The position numbers were made by a program, and so were the translations under genes. The notes under the pieces are model-generated. The model saw nothing but the letters and a program-made list of their open reading frames with translations. It did not search any database and was not told the origin of the DNA. Below, piece by piece: positions 8,467 to 16,651 of a stretch of 64,000 nt of DNA. Numbering within the stretch: the first letter of the stretch is position 1; each line of letters starts with the position of its first letter. This DNA comes from CAZOHG01 sp964579725 (GTDB lineage: Bacteria; Zhuqueibacterota; JdFR-76; BMS3Abin05), in contig CAZOHG010000001.1 of assembly GCA_964579725.1 (NCBI GenBank), forward strand, positions 84,683-148,682, written 5' to 3'.

Positions 8467-8481
8467 ACAATTACCGTGCCA
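8467..8481 (-). promoter_or_regulatory. Candidate sigma-54 (-24/-12) promoter
   Basis: The minus strand reads TGGCACGGTAATTGT. This matches the sigma-54 consensus TGGCACR-N4-TTGC except for T in place of the last C. The GG and the second G are separated by the required 10 bases. Transcription would start near 8456, about 25 nt before the ATG of the hypothetical gene. A long palindrome lies 75-120 bp upstream, where an enhancer would be expected. Confidence 0.5.
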
Positions 8482-8556
8482 GAATCAAAGAGGCGGAATC
8501 CGATTAGTCCAATTTGCTATTATTTAAATAGATACAAAAACGGTTACCTGACGGTA

Positions 8557-8600
8557 TTTTTTGTTCGAGAAAAATATCTGTTGTTTTTTCTCGACAAAAA
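8557..8600. repeat. 44-bp inverted repeat, candidate regulator-binding site
   Basis: Two arms of about 17 bp, TTTTTTGTTCGAGAAAAA and its near-perfect reverse complement, flank a 9-nt centre. Neither strand has a T-run after the structure, so a terminator for the regulator gene is unlikely. Its distance from the sigma-54-type promoter fits an upstream activator site. Binding by the adjacent regulator is inference. Confidence 0.55.
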
Positions 8601-8691
8601 GGGCCTGTATGTTGCAAAAATAACACATTGGGTTTTGACAAATGCAAAAAGTCTTGGAGGATTTTCGAATCGGATTGACGGGGTCTTTTTC

Positions 8692-10065
8692 CTATCGACC
8701 CAATTTGTGGGCTTGAATTTTTTTGTAAAGATAGGTACGCGCAATTTTGAGTTCTTGAGCCGAACGCGCTACGTTCCAATCGTTTTTTTCCAGTACTTTT
8801 TGGATTAGATCGCGTTCAAAATCTTCTTTCGCCTCTTTCAGTCCTTTTCCGTACAAACGGCTCAGTTCGGCGCGCTCTTTCGTGTCGGGTAATTTGATTG
8901 GGCGTTCCCAGAATCTCATCATTTCCTTCCGAGAAACCTGTTGAGAAGCGCCTAAAAGAGCCAATTTTTCAATCAATTGGCGCAGTTCCCGAACATTTCC
9001 CGGCCAGGAATAGCGCATGAGAGTTTCAATGGCTTCAGGGTGCAATGACTTAAGGGGCAGGGCGTATTTTCGAGAGTAAAAACGGAAAAAATAGTGAACC
9101 AGAACCGGAATGTCCGTCATATGGGCTCGCAGCGGCGGCGTGTGAATGGTGACCACATTTAGCCGGTAATAGAGCTCTTCATGAAATGTCCCGATTCGCA
9201 TTTCATCGACCAGGTTTTTTTCGGTTGAGGCAATAATACGGACGTCCACATGAACCGGCTGAATGCTTCCGGCTTTTTGAACAACCCCTTTCTCAATGAC
9301 ATGCAGGACTTTCGTCTGAATTTGAAGGGGCATCTTACTGATTTCGTCCAAGAAAAGTGTGCCCCCAGAAGCACGTAGAATTTTACCTCCGTAATTGCCA
9401 ACGGGGATGCCGTGGGCCATTCGCTTGCGGCCGAAAAGCTCCGCTTCAAAAAGATTAGGCGGAATTGACGCGCATTTTACCTCAATAAACGGCCCCTGTG
9501 AACGGTTGCTTTTGCGGTGAATGGCACGGGCCACCAATTCTTTTCCCGTTCCGCTCTCACCCAAAATTAAGACACGGCTGTTCGTTTTCGCCACAAGGTC
9601 AATACTTTCCTTTAAGGATCGGATTTCCTGACTTTCACCCACAATATTTTCATGAATGTCTGCTTTTTTCCTGAGTTCAATATTTTCCACAATTAGTCGC
9701 TTCCGTTCCAGACAATTTCGAATGGACAGGAGGATTTTTTCCAAAGAAATCGGTTGTGGAAGAAAATCGAAAGCGCCCCATTTTATAGCTTCTCGAAGAG
9801 CGTTCTCATCGTCGTATTCGCTAAGAACGACCGCTCCCACGGAAATACCGTTATTGCGAATGCTGCGCAGGAGGGCCAGTCCATTTCCATTATTCATTTT
9901 TGTGGACAAAAGCAGGACGTCTGCATCGCGTTCGTGAAGGAAATCAATGATTTCCTGTTGGTCATCCAGAGCGATGGCGAAATAGCCCCGGGATTTCAGA
10001 AAATTTTGAAGCTTTTCCCGAAATTCGGGGCTGGATTCTCCAATTAGAATGGTTTCCCCTGCCAT
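8692..10065 (-). CDS. NtrC-family enhancer-binding regulator with degenerate receiver and no GAFTGA loop
   Basis: The 457-residue protein has the order receiver (1-120), AAA+ ATPase (about 140-375) and a Fis-type helix-turn-helix (about 415-455). The ATPase core looks intact: Walker A GESGTGKE (169-176), Walker B GGTLFLDE (234-241) and an arginine region ELYYRLNVV. Two things are missing. In the receiver the phospho-acceptor Asp is Ser54 (LLLSTKM), the acidic pair is GESS, and the usual Lys-Pro is Gln-Pro (FLPQP). In the ATPase, the sigma-54-contacting GAFTGA is MAHGIP (216-221) with normal spacing around it. It may therefore act without phosphorylation, possibly with sigma-70 like TyrR-type members. 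It lies 16 nt after the ompA-like gene. Confidence 0.9.
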   Translation of the reverse strand: MAGETILIGESSPEFREKLQNFLKSRGYFAIALDDQQEIIDFLHERDADVLLLSTKMNNGNGLALLRSIRNNGISVGAVVLSEYDDENALREAIKWGAFDFLPQPISLEKILLSIRNCLERKRLIVENIELRKKADIHENIVGESQEIRSLKESIDLVAKTNSRVLILGESGTGKELVARAIHRKSNRSQGPFIEVKCASIPPNLFEAELFGRKRMAHGIPVGNYGGKILRASGGTLFLDEISKMPLQIQTKVLHVIEKGVVQKAGSIQPVHVDVRIIASTEKNLVDEMRIGTFHEELYYRLNVVTIHTPPLRAHMTDIPVLVHYFFRFYSRKYALPLKSLHPEAIETLMRYSWPGNVRELRQLIEKLALLGASQQVSRKEMMRFWERPIKLPDTKERAELSRLYGKGLKEAKEDFERDLIQKVLEKNDWNVARSAQELKIARTYLYKKIQAHKLGR

Positions 10066-10081
10066 TTAAATTGCCCTCGAT

Positions 10082-11506
10082 TTATTTAATTCTTACAAAT
10101 TCAATACGCCTGTTTTCTGCCCGGCCCCTTGCTGTTGCATTAGTCGCGATGGGGTCTGCCTCTCCATAGCCAACGGCTCGCAATCGCTTGGGGTCAATTC
10201 CTCGATTAACCAAATATTGCCGCACGGCTTCGGCGCGTTTTTGAGACAACCGAAGATTGTATTTCCAGGAGCCCACATTGTCCGTGTAGCCCCTAATTTC
10301 AACTTCCACCTCCGGATTTCGGGCAAGAGATTCGTACACCGTGTCCAATACGGCATACGAATCGGGGGTAAGTGCCGCACTTCCGCTTTCAAAATTAACC
10401 CCTCTTAAAATAATATGGGCACCCTTTTTCATAGCCGGGGCAGGTTTTTCGTCGGGGCAACCGTCGTCATCTTGGTACCCGTTCACGGTTTCTGCCTTGT
10501 TGGGACATTTGTCTTGGACGTCCGGGATGCCGTCGCGGTCGTTGTCCAAATCGGGACAGCCGTCGGCATCTTCAAAGCCGTCCATATCTTCGGCCTTATT
10601 GGGACAGTGATCCAGAGAATCGACAATGCCATCTCCGTCGTTGTCTAAATCGGGACATCCGTCTTTATCTTGGTACCCGTCAAAATCTTCGGCTTTGTTC
10701 GGGCAATGATCCAGGGAATCCGGAATGCCGTCGCCATCGTTGTCGTAGTCCGGTTCGCCGTCGTAATCCATATAGTTGTCAAAATCTTCAGGGTGAAGAG
10801 GATCCAAATCCAATCGATCCTCGATGCCGTCTCCGTCCGTGTCTTTGTGGCTTGTGTTGTAAAATTTAAGTTCCAATCCGGCTTCCACCACCGCTCGATT
10901 GTCATCCGAAGGCCCGCCTTCGTAACTTAATCCAATGGTGTCCTCATTCCCCTTGAAAATATAGTGGAAACGAAAGAAAAGAGAAGCCCCCACTTTATCG
11001 GCGAAGAACTTTTCCAGTCCAATCCCTGCAACCGCCATGCCATTTATGACATCTCCCTTAACATATTCTCCTCGCTCAATGAATGAGGTGGTGTTTTGAA
11101 TGTCGCGAATTTCCCAATCGAGAAGGCCGCCTCCCAACGAAACAAACGGCCGAAAATTCAATTTCGGAAAGGGTACGTACACCCAATTGAGCCAAATAGG
11201 GGTTAAAAGCGTGTGGTAATGGCTGGTATGTTGAAATTGCGAGCCACCGGATTTGCGCGGGTAAACCCACCCGTAGGCGCCATTCAATTCCATTGCCAAG
11301 CGATTGGAGAATCCGTAGCGAATGGAAAGGCCCGCCCATTCATCGATGGTGGAGAGATCGGTTTGTCCCAACACCATCTTAATGCCGCTGCCGTAAAAAC
11401 CAACTCCCCAGCGTTGCTGTAAATCCTGAGCGCCAACCGGTACATTCAATCCCGAAACCAAAAAAACAACCAGTGCAAGCCAGAATCCAAATAGACGGGT
11501 TTTCAT
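10082..11506 (-). CDS. OmpA-family outer-membrane protein with thrombospondin type-3 repeats
   Basis: The 474-residue protein starts with a signal peptide (MKTRLFGFWLALVVFLVSG, cleavage near AQ). A beta-barrel-like region of alternating aromatic and polar residues follows to about residue 220. Next come aspartate-rich calcium-binding type-3 repeats (DxDGDGIxD...CPN units). The C-terminus is an OmpA/MotB peptidoglycan-binding domain with the conserved VEIRGYTDNVGS and NLRLSQKRAEAVRQYL. It would anchor the outer membrane to the cell wall. The ATG at 11506 is chosen because AGGAGG lies 9 bases before it. It is the first gene of a unit with the regulator at 8692 and is divergent from the barrel-TPR gene at 11772. 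Confidence 0.92.
   Translation of the reverse strand: MKTRLFGFWLALVVFLVSGLNVPVGAQDLQQRWGVGFYGSGIKMVLGQTDLSTIDEWAGLSIRYGFSNRLAMELNGAYGWVYPRKSGGSQFQHTSHYHTLLTPIWLNWVYVPFPKLNFRPFVSLGGGLLDWEIRDIQNTTSFIERGEYVKGDVINGMAVAGIGLEKFFADKVGASLFFRFHYIFKGNEDTIGLSYEGGPSDDNRAVVEAGLELKFYNTSHKDTDGDGIEDRLDLDPLHPEDFDNYMDYDGEPDYDNDGDGIPDSLDHCPNKAEDFDGYQDKDGCPDLDNDGDGIVDSLDHCPNKAEDMDGFEDADGCPDLDNDRDGIPDVQDKCPNKAETVNGYQDDDGCPDEKPAPAMKKGAHIILRGVNFESGSAALTPDSYAVLDTVYESLARNPEVEVEIRGYTDNVGSWKYNLRLSQKRAEAVRQYLVNRGIDPKRLRAVGYGEADPIATNATARGRAENRRIEFVRIK
10451..10747 (-). repeat. Three tandem 99-bp units encoding calcium-binding type-3 repeats
   Basis: Three 33-residue units, each carrying DNDxDGIxD, a CPNKAE segment and a DGCPD end, are coded in tandem inside the OmpA-family gene. 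A further incomplete acidic repeat lies N-terminal to them. These are protein-level repeats, not a CRISPR or satellite array. Confidence 0.85.
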
Positions 11507-11608
11507 GGCGGAACTCCTCCTATTGTGAGTTTTTTGAGACAATTGTATCGAGGATAGACAAATTCAAAGCTCAAGATAGAAATGCGTACATAAAATATAA
11601 AAAAATAC

Positions 11609-11638
11609 TTGCAATAAACAATGAAATTTTTGTAATAT
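11609..11638 (+). promoter_or_regulatory. Sigma-70-type promoter for the barrel-TPR gene
   Basis: TTGCAA (11609-11614) and TAATAT (11633-11638) with an 18-bp spacer lie 134 bp before the ATG at 11772. TTGCAA is its own reverse complement, and TATGTA lies 16 bp away on the minus strand (11587-11592). The same -35 element might therefore also serve the divergent ompA-like gene. Confidence 0.5.
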
Positions 11639-11771
11639 TTAATGAATAAAAGACCCTTTCGACAAAGAATCTCAAAGAATTTCCCATAAAATTTCGGATT
11701 TACACGCCAAGGCATAGAATTTGTTGTCTTTCTTGTGAAAAATTTTCAAACCAAAAACGGAGGTGCCCAAA

Positions 11772-13070
11772 ATGCGAAATTTTTCAAAAATTGTTTTACT
11801 TGCAGCCATTGTGTCATTTCTGACCACCAGTGCTTTTGCTAACGGTCAAAGAAAGTTCGGCGTCGGCCTTGACGGCGGCTTCCAGCGTGTGCAGGGAGGG
11901 TCCCCAATCAATTATTTTAGCGCCGTGTACGGAATTTACGGCGTGTACAATTTAAGCCCCAAGTACAGCATTCATCTGCGGGCAAGTTACGGCAAATTGG
12001 AGAGCAACAATCACGGCTATTTCTGGTCGTCCTTAACCCCGGTTGAGGCTTTCTTTTCCTACAAATTGGGTCAATTTTTTCACGGGAAGGTAGAACCAGC
12101 GCTCCACTTCGGCGTGGCCGCTATTCGTTTTACCAACAAAAATTACAACGGAGCCCACTATTACGACGGGGCTGTTTTTCCCGGTTTTAATCTCCAATAT
12201 TACCCCATGCCCAATGTTTCCATTTTGTTTTCGGCGGATTTGAAGGCGACGTCCTCCAAAAGCTTTGACAATGCTCCCAATCGAGATCTGTACGCAGTCA
12301 TTCGCGGAGGGGTTACTTATTACTGGATGAAATCCTCCGCCAAAAGACATTTTCGTCCCAAATACAGACGCCAGTCCACCACTCAGGTTGCCGCCAAACG
12401 ACAATCAAGCGGGAAAGCTGGGGTTCAATCGACGAAGTCCAACGAAGACGCCTATTTGAAAATTGTCGAACTGAAATCCACCATTGACAATTTACAGCAA
12501 CAATTGAAACAAAAAGATGCCCAGATCGACGAGCTAAAGGTTTTGTTAAATATTAAAAAGGAAAAAGTGGCTGTTTTGGAAAACAAAATCAAGGAACTCA
12601 AATCCAGTCCCTCCGCTCAAACGCCAACGCAATACGCCGTTCGTTCAGGTAGGACGAACGCGGCGGCCTCAGGCGTTTCCGCAGTCCATTTCCGACGCAC
12701 GTACAAAGAAGCCTTAAATGATTTTCGAGCGCGTCGGTACACAGACGCCATTCAGAAGTTTTCAATTTTGGTGGCCACCAATCCCAACCATCCGTTGGCC
12801 AGCAATTGCCATTACTGGATCGGCGAAAGCTACTATGCCTTAAAAGACTACGCCAAAGCCAAAACCGCTTTTCAATCCGTTTTGGGATACGCCAAAACCT
12901 ACAAGAAAGAGCCGGCTCTTCTTATGCTGGGACTGAGTTACCTGCGAATGGGCGATCGCCAAAAAGCAGCGGAGGAGTTTCGCACACTTTCCAAATTAAG
13001 TCCTAACTCCCACTACGGTAAAATTGCCCGGCGCTATTTGAGCAAGTTGGAACGTGAAACCATTTCGTAA
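11772..13070 (+). CDS. Secreted beta-barrel-like protein with coiled coil and C-terminal TPR (CpoB/YbgF-like) domain
   Basis: A 432-residue protein with a signal peptide (KIVLLAAIVSFLTTSAFA). A glycine- and aromatic-rich barrel-like region (to about 195) is followed by a basic linker and a coiled coil of about 60 residues (ELKSTIDNLQQQLKQKDAQ and onward). The C-terminus holds three TPR-like repeats resembling the tol-pal associated CpoB/YbgF domain (CHYWIGESYYALKDYAKAK). I start at the ATG at 11772, with CGGAGGTG spaced 6 bases before it. The combination suggests an outer-membrane anchored scaffold facing the periplasm (inference). No tol or pal gene is adjacent. A bidirectional terminator follows. 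Confidence 0.82.
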   Translation: MRNFSKIVLLAAIVSFLTTSAFANGQRKFGVGLDGGFQRVQGGSPINYFSAVYGIYGVYNLSPKYSIHLRASYGKLESNNHGYFWSSLTPVEAFFSYKLGQFFHGKVEPALHFGVAAIRFTNKNYNGAHYYDGAVFPGFNLQYYPMPNVSILFSADLKATSSKSFDNAPNRDLYAVIRGGVTYYWMKSSAKRHFRPKYRRQSTTQVAAKRQSSGKAGVQSTKSNEDAYLKIVELKSTIDNLQQQLKQKDAQIDELKVLLNIKKEKVAVLENKIKELKSSPSAQTPTQYAVRSGRTNAAASGVSAVHFRRTYKEALNDFRARRYTDAIQKFSILVATNPNHPLASNCHYWIGESYYALKDYAKAKTAFQSVLGYAKTYKKEPALLMLGLSYLRMGDRQKAAEEFRTLSKLSPNSHYGKIARRYLSKLERETIS

Positions 13071-13113
13071 CTCTTTTCAAACGGGGGACTTTCCTTTGTG
13101 CACCTCCTGAAAC

Positions 13114-13147
13114 AAAAAAGCCTGCTGAAAAAACAGCAGGCTTTTTT
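13114..13147. terminator. Bidirectional intrinsic terminator between converging units
   Basis: AAAAAAGCCTGCTG pairs with CAGCAGGCTTTTTT around a 6-nt A loop, giving a U-tract on both strands. It ends the plus-strand barrel-TPR gene and the minus-strand operon closing with glyS. Confidence 0.9.
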
Positions 13148-13168
13148 GTTTGTCCGAATAAAACGAGC

Positions 13169-14473
13169 TTAAAATTCCAGCTTGTCGCGAAAATACTCTC
13201 GCAATTTCGCCGAAGCCACCCGCACCTGTGCCATTGAATCCCGCTCGCGTACCGTAACGGTCTGATCTTGCAAGGTTTGGGAATCTACCGTCACACAAAA
13301 CGGCGTCCCGATTTCATCCTGACGCCGGTAGCGTCTGCCAATGGCACCGCTTACATCATAGAAAACCTTGTATTTCTTGCGCAAGTCGGCGGCAATTTTC
13401 AGCGCAACTTCCGGCATTCCGTCTTTTTTAACCAGCGGAAAAACAGCCACTTTTACGGGCGAAATTTTAGGATTCATCTTCAAAACTACCCGTGTTTCAC
13501 CCTTAATCTCTTCTTCGCGGTAGGCATCTGCCAAAACGGTTAACAGGGTTCGATCCACACCGGCGGAGGTTTCGATGACGTACGGAATGTACCGTTCGTG
13601 GGTTTGATCATCGAAATAGGTTAAATCCTTCCCCGAAAACTGCTGGTGGCGGCTCAGGTCAAAATCCGTACGGTTGTGAATTCCTTCCAATTCCTTCCAG
13701 CCGAACGGAAATTCGTATTCAATGTCAAACGCCGCTTTGGCGTAGTGCGCCAATTCATCGGGTCCGTGTTGGTGAAAACGAAGTTTTTGGGGTCGAATAC
13801 CCAACTCGCCGTACCAGGCCATTCGCGTGGCTTTCCATTTCTCAAAAAATTCTTCGTCCGTTCCCGGTTTAACAAAATACTGCATTTCCATCTGTTCAAA
13901 TTCACGGGTTCGGAAAATAAAATTCCCGGGGGTAATTTCGTTGCGGAATGCCTTTCCGATTTGAGCAATACCAAAAGGAATCTTCTGACGGGAGGATTTC
14001 TGCACATTTAAAAAATTGACGTAAATACCTTGCGCCGTTTCCGGACGCAGGTAAATGGTGTTTGTCTCATCTTCTACCGGTCCCATGAAGGTTTTGAACA
14101 TCAGATTAAATTGTCGCGCTTCGGTCAGTTCCCCGCCGCAAACCGGGCAGCGATCGCCTTCGATTTCGTCCGCCCGAAACCGCCGCTTGCACTGCTTGCA
14201 ATCGACCATCGGATCGGTAAAGCTTTCCACATGTCCCGAGGCCTCCCAAACCTTTGGGTGCATAATAATGCTGGCGTCCAGACCCTCGATGTCATTTCGC
14301 CAAAAAACCATAGAGCGCCACCAAAACTCTTTAATATTGCGTTTCAGTTCCACGCCCACAGGCCCGTAGTCCCAGCAACTGTTAATACCGCCGTAAATTT
14401 CACTGGATTGAAACACAATGCCCCGGCGTTTGCTCAGGGAAACCAACTTGTCCATGATCGTCTTTTTGGCCAT
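13169..14473 (-). CDS. glyS: Glycyl-tRNA synthetase (single-chain alpha2 type)
   Basis: A class-II synthetase charging tRNA-Gly, 434 residues. It is the eukaryote/archaea-like dimeric form used by many bacteria, not the alpha2beta2 GlyQ/GlyS form. Visible are the N-terminal SKRRGIVFQSSEIYGGINS and a zinc-type CKQCKRRF/CPVCGGE insertion. Motif 2 is FRNEITPGNFIFRTREFEQ; motif 3 is SAGVDRTLLTVLADAY. The C-terminal anticodon-binding domain follows (VKVAVFPLVKKDGMPEVALK). An upstream GGAGG supports the ATG at 14473. It is the last gene of the minus-strand operon, 19 nt after recO. Confidence 0.95.
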   Translation of the reverse strand: MAKKTIMDKLVSLSKRRGIVFQSSEIYGGINSCWDYGPVGVELKRNIKEFWWRSMVFWRNDIEGLDASIIMHPKVWEASGHVESFTDPMVDCKQCKRRFRADEIEGDRCPVCGGELTEARQFNLMFKTFMGPVEDETNTIYLRPETAQGIYVNFLNVQKSSRQKIPFGIAQIGKAFRNEITPGNFIFRTREFEQMEMQYFVKPGTDEEFFEKWKATRMAWYGELGIRPQKLRFHQHGPDELAHYAKAAFDIEYEFPFGWKELEGIHNRTDFDLSRHQQFSGKDLTYFDDQTHERYIPYVIETSAGVDRTLLTVLADAYREEEIKGETRVVLKMNPKISPVKVAVFPLVKKDGMPEVALKIAADLRKKYKVFYDVSGAIGRRYRRQDEIGTPFCVTVDSQTLQDQTVTVRERDSMAQVRVASAKLREYFRDKLEF

Positions 14474-14492
14474 ACCAGAAAAACCTCCGCGC

Positions 14493-15248
14493 CTAATTCG
14501 TCACTTTCTTTAAAAAATCGACGGCGTGAATCGTTGTTAAGCCGTCAAAATGATATCGCAAATAATACAACAAAAATTGGTCAATTTCAACCGCAATCTG
14601 CGGCGGTACCTCAATTTTCGACAGGTCACTCCAGAACGAATCGCGGAGAGCTTGCAATCGCTTCAAAGCCGCAACCGAAAACCGGTACCCATTCCGCGAG
14701 ACGGCGCATTTTTCGCAGTGAAACGCCCCTCGGGCAATGTCGAAATAGACCCGTCGCCCCACAGGTTCTTGACCACAAACTGAACACCGACGGAGCCGCG
14801 GCTTAAATCCGCTTATTTCCAGAAAGCGGATGAGAAAGGCCCTGAAATAATTGGAAAAAGCAGGACTCCGGTCAATTCCTTCCAACGCCGCAACAAGGGC
14901 CGCAAAAAGGCGTCCGTTGGCTTCGCCGACCAGTTGTGTGCGGTAAATGATCTCTGCCAAACTACTGGCCGTAGCAAATCGGGACAAATCCGACCGTATG
15001 TTGGAAAAGGGGCGCACAAATTCGGCGTTGGAGAGGAGCTGAAGTTCCCGTGTTTCTTTGAAATAATAGACGAGATTCAGGTAATTTAAAGAATCCAGTA
15101 CGGCGCCGAATTTGCTTTTGGACGACCGAACCCCTTTGGCCATTAATTGAACGCGCCCGAATTTTTTGGTGTAAACCGAAAGGATTTTGCTGGTTTCGCG
15201 AAAATCCTGGGTTTTCAGCACCACAGCTTCTGTCTTTAAAATCGACAT
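14493..15248 (-). CDS. recO: DNA repair protein RecO
   Basis: RecO helps load RecA on SSB-coated DNA with RecR in the RecFOR pathway. The 251-residue protein begins with the OB-fold entry ILKTEAVVLKTQDFRETSKILSV in two typical strands. It has the conserved KGVRSSKSKFGAVLDSLN, and carries the four-cysteine zinc site CSVCG...CEKC at about 157-180. The length is normal. The stop is 19 nt before the glyS ATG. It follows mgtE by 5 nt, so it is within the same operon. Confidence 0.93.
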   Translation of the reverse strand: MSILKTEAVVLKTQDFRETSKILSVYTKKFGRVQLMAKGVRSSKSKFGAVLDSLNYLNLVYYFKETRELQLLSNAEFVRPFSNIRSDLSRFATASSLAEIIYRTQLVGEANGRLFAALVAALEGIDRSPAFSNYFRAFLIRFLEISGFKPRLRRCSVCGQEPVGRRVYFDIARGAFHCEKCAVSRNGYRFSVAALKRLQALRDSFWSDLSKIEVPPQIAVEIDQFLLYYLRYHFDGLTTIHAVDFLKKVTN

Positions 15249-15253
15249 TCAAA

Positions 15254-16651
15254 TTACAGAAATTTTAAAAAGATCGTCACCATCGAGAAATAGATCAGCA
15301 ATCCAAAAATGTCGTTGGATGTGGTAATAAACGGGCTTGTGGCAACGGCCGGATCGATCCCGATTTTTTTCAGCAGAAAAGGAATCAGCGCTCCCAAAAA
15401 GGCGGCATTTTCAATGACCACGATCATCGAAATGGCAATCATGAGACCCAATTTGGGATCGTGAAGCCAGAGAGCGGAGATGGTGAAAACCAGTGTGCCC
15501 AAAAAAAGACCATTGAGCAGCGCGACCAGAAATTCGTGTGCCAAACGCCGTCGGGTGTCCACCAAGGCGATCTCCCCCGTTGCCAAGCCGCGGATCACCA
15601 CCACGGCCGCCTGATTGCCCACATTCCCCCCGACGGCCATAATCAGCGGCACAAAAAAAACCACTGAAATCAACTGCGCAATGGAAGTCTGAAACCGACT
15701 CATTAAATAACCGGAAATAATTTCTCCCCCAAAGGCCACCAAAAGCCAGGGCAGGCGCGAGCGGCTCACTTTGAAGGGTGAGGTCTCCGGAATGTCCGTC
15801 TCCGTAATACCGGCCATCATGGTGATGTCCTCGGAGGCCTCTTCTTCCATGACGTCTATGACGTCGTCAATAGTAATTCGCCCCACAAGCCGGCCTTCCG
15901 AATCCACCACCGGAACCGAAACCAGATCGTATTTTTTAACGATTTTAGCCACTTCTTCCTGATCCATGTCCGTGTAGACAGTCACAATATCGGTGTCCAT
16001 GACATCCTTCACGCGGGAGCCCGGACGCGCCAAAATCAGATTTTTCAACGGGATTTCCCCCACCAATCGTCCCGCTTCGTCCACGGCGTAGACGTTGTAC
16101 ACATCCTCAACCTCTTCGGCCTTTTTCCGGATTTCCTGAATAGCTTCGTCCACCGTGTCGTTCTGGTTAACCGCCACAAATTCTTTGGCCATCAGGCCGC
16201 CGGCGGTTTCGCTGTGGTGGGACAAAAGCTCTTCAACCTCCAGCCGGTCTTCCTCGCTGATGTTGGAAAGCACATTTTCCGCCACCTGCTCCGGAAGCTC
16301 GGAAATAATGTCCGTGGCATCATCGGAATCCATTTCCGTCAACACCTCCGAAATCTCTTTCGGATTGAGATCGGACAGAATTTCGTCAATGACCGGCTGG
16401 TCTAATTCCGTCAACACCTCCGACGCCACATCCTTGGGCAAAATTTGAAACAGGTAATGCCGCTCTTCCTCGGACAAATACCGCATGATTTCGGCAATAT
16501 CGGCCGGATGCAGATTGACCAAAATATTTCGAATAAAGGAATCCGCCTTTTGCTCAATGAGCTCACGAAGGTCTTCGAGCGTTTCCTTCAATGTCTCTTC
16601 ATTCAGAATCGGTTCGTGTTTGGCGACAGACTGTTCGACAGTTTCACCCAT
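15254..16651 (-). CDS. mgtE: Magnesium transporter MgtE
   Basis: A 465-residue Mg2+ channel/transporter. The N-terminal helical superhelix domain has the typical LHPADIAEIMRYLSEEER. Two CBS domains (about 145-265) follow, after the connecting AGGLMAKEFVAV. Five membrane segments carry the pore signature GGNVGNQAAVVVIRGLATGEI and the distal ITTSNDIFGLLIYF. The cytosolic N and CBS domains gate on internal Mg2+ in this family. The first 49 nt overlap the rsmA 3' end in another frame. No Mg2+ leader (M-box) can fit, so transcription is likely from the operon. Confidence 0.94.
   Translation of the reverse strand: MGETVEQSVAKHEPILNEETLKETLEDLRELIEQKADSFIRNILVNLHPADIAEIMRYLSEEERHYLFQILPKDVASEVLTELDQPVIDEILSDLNPKEISEVLTEMDSDDATDIISELPEQVAENVLSNISEEDRLEVEELLSHHSETAGGLMAKEFVAVNQNDTVDEAIQEIRKKAEEVEDVYNVYAVDEAGRLVGEIPLKNLILARPGSRVKDVMDTDIVTVYTDMDQEEVAKIVKKYDLVSVPVVDSEGRLVGRITIDDVIDVMEEEASEDITMMAGITETDIPETSPFKVSRSRLPWLLVAFGGEIISGYLMSRFQTSIAQLISVVFFVPLIMAVGGNVGNQAAVVVIRGLATGEIALVDTRRRLAHEFLVALLNGLFLGTLVFTISALWLHDPKLGLMIAISMIVVIENAAFLGALIPFLLKKIGIDPAVATSPFITTSNDIFGLLIYFSMVTIFLKFL

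Noticed and set aside
8431..8808. Plus-strand open frame of 125 codons between the hypothetical gene and the regulator
   Set aside because: Its codons are AT-biased and of low complexity, there is no ribosome binding site, and it overlaps the regulator's conserved C-terminal HTH and the palindrome.
10451..10747. Regular 99-bp repeats resembling an array
   Set aside because: They are in-frame protein repeats (type-3 calcium-binding) within the OmpA gene, without spacers or palindromic repeats, so not CRISPR.
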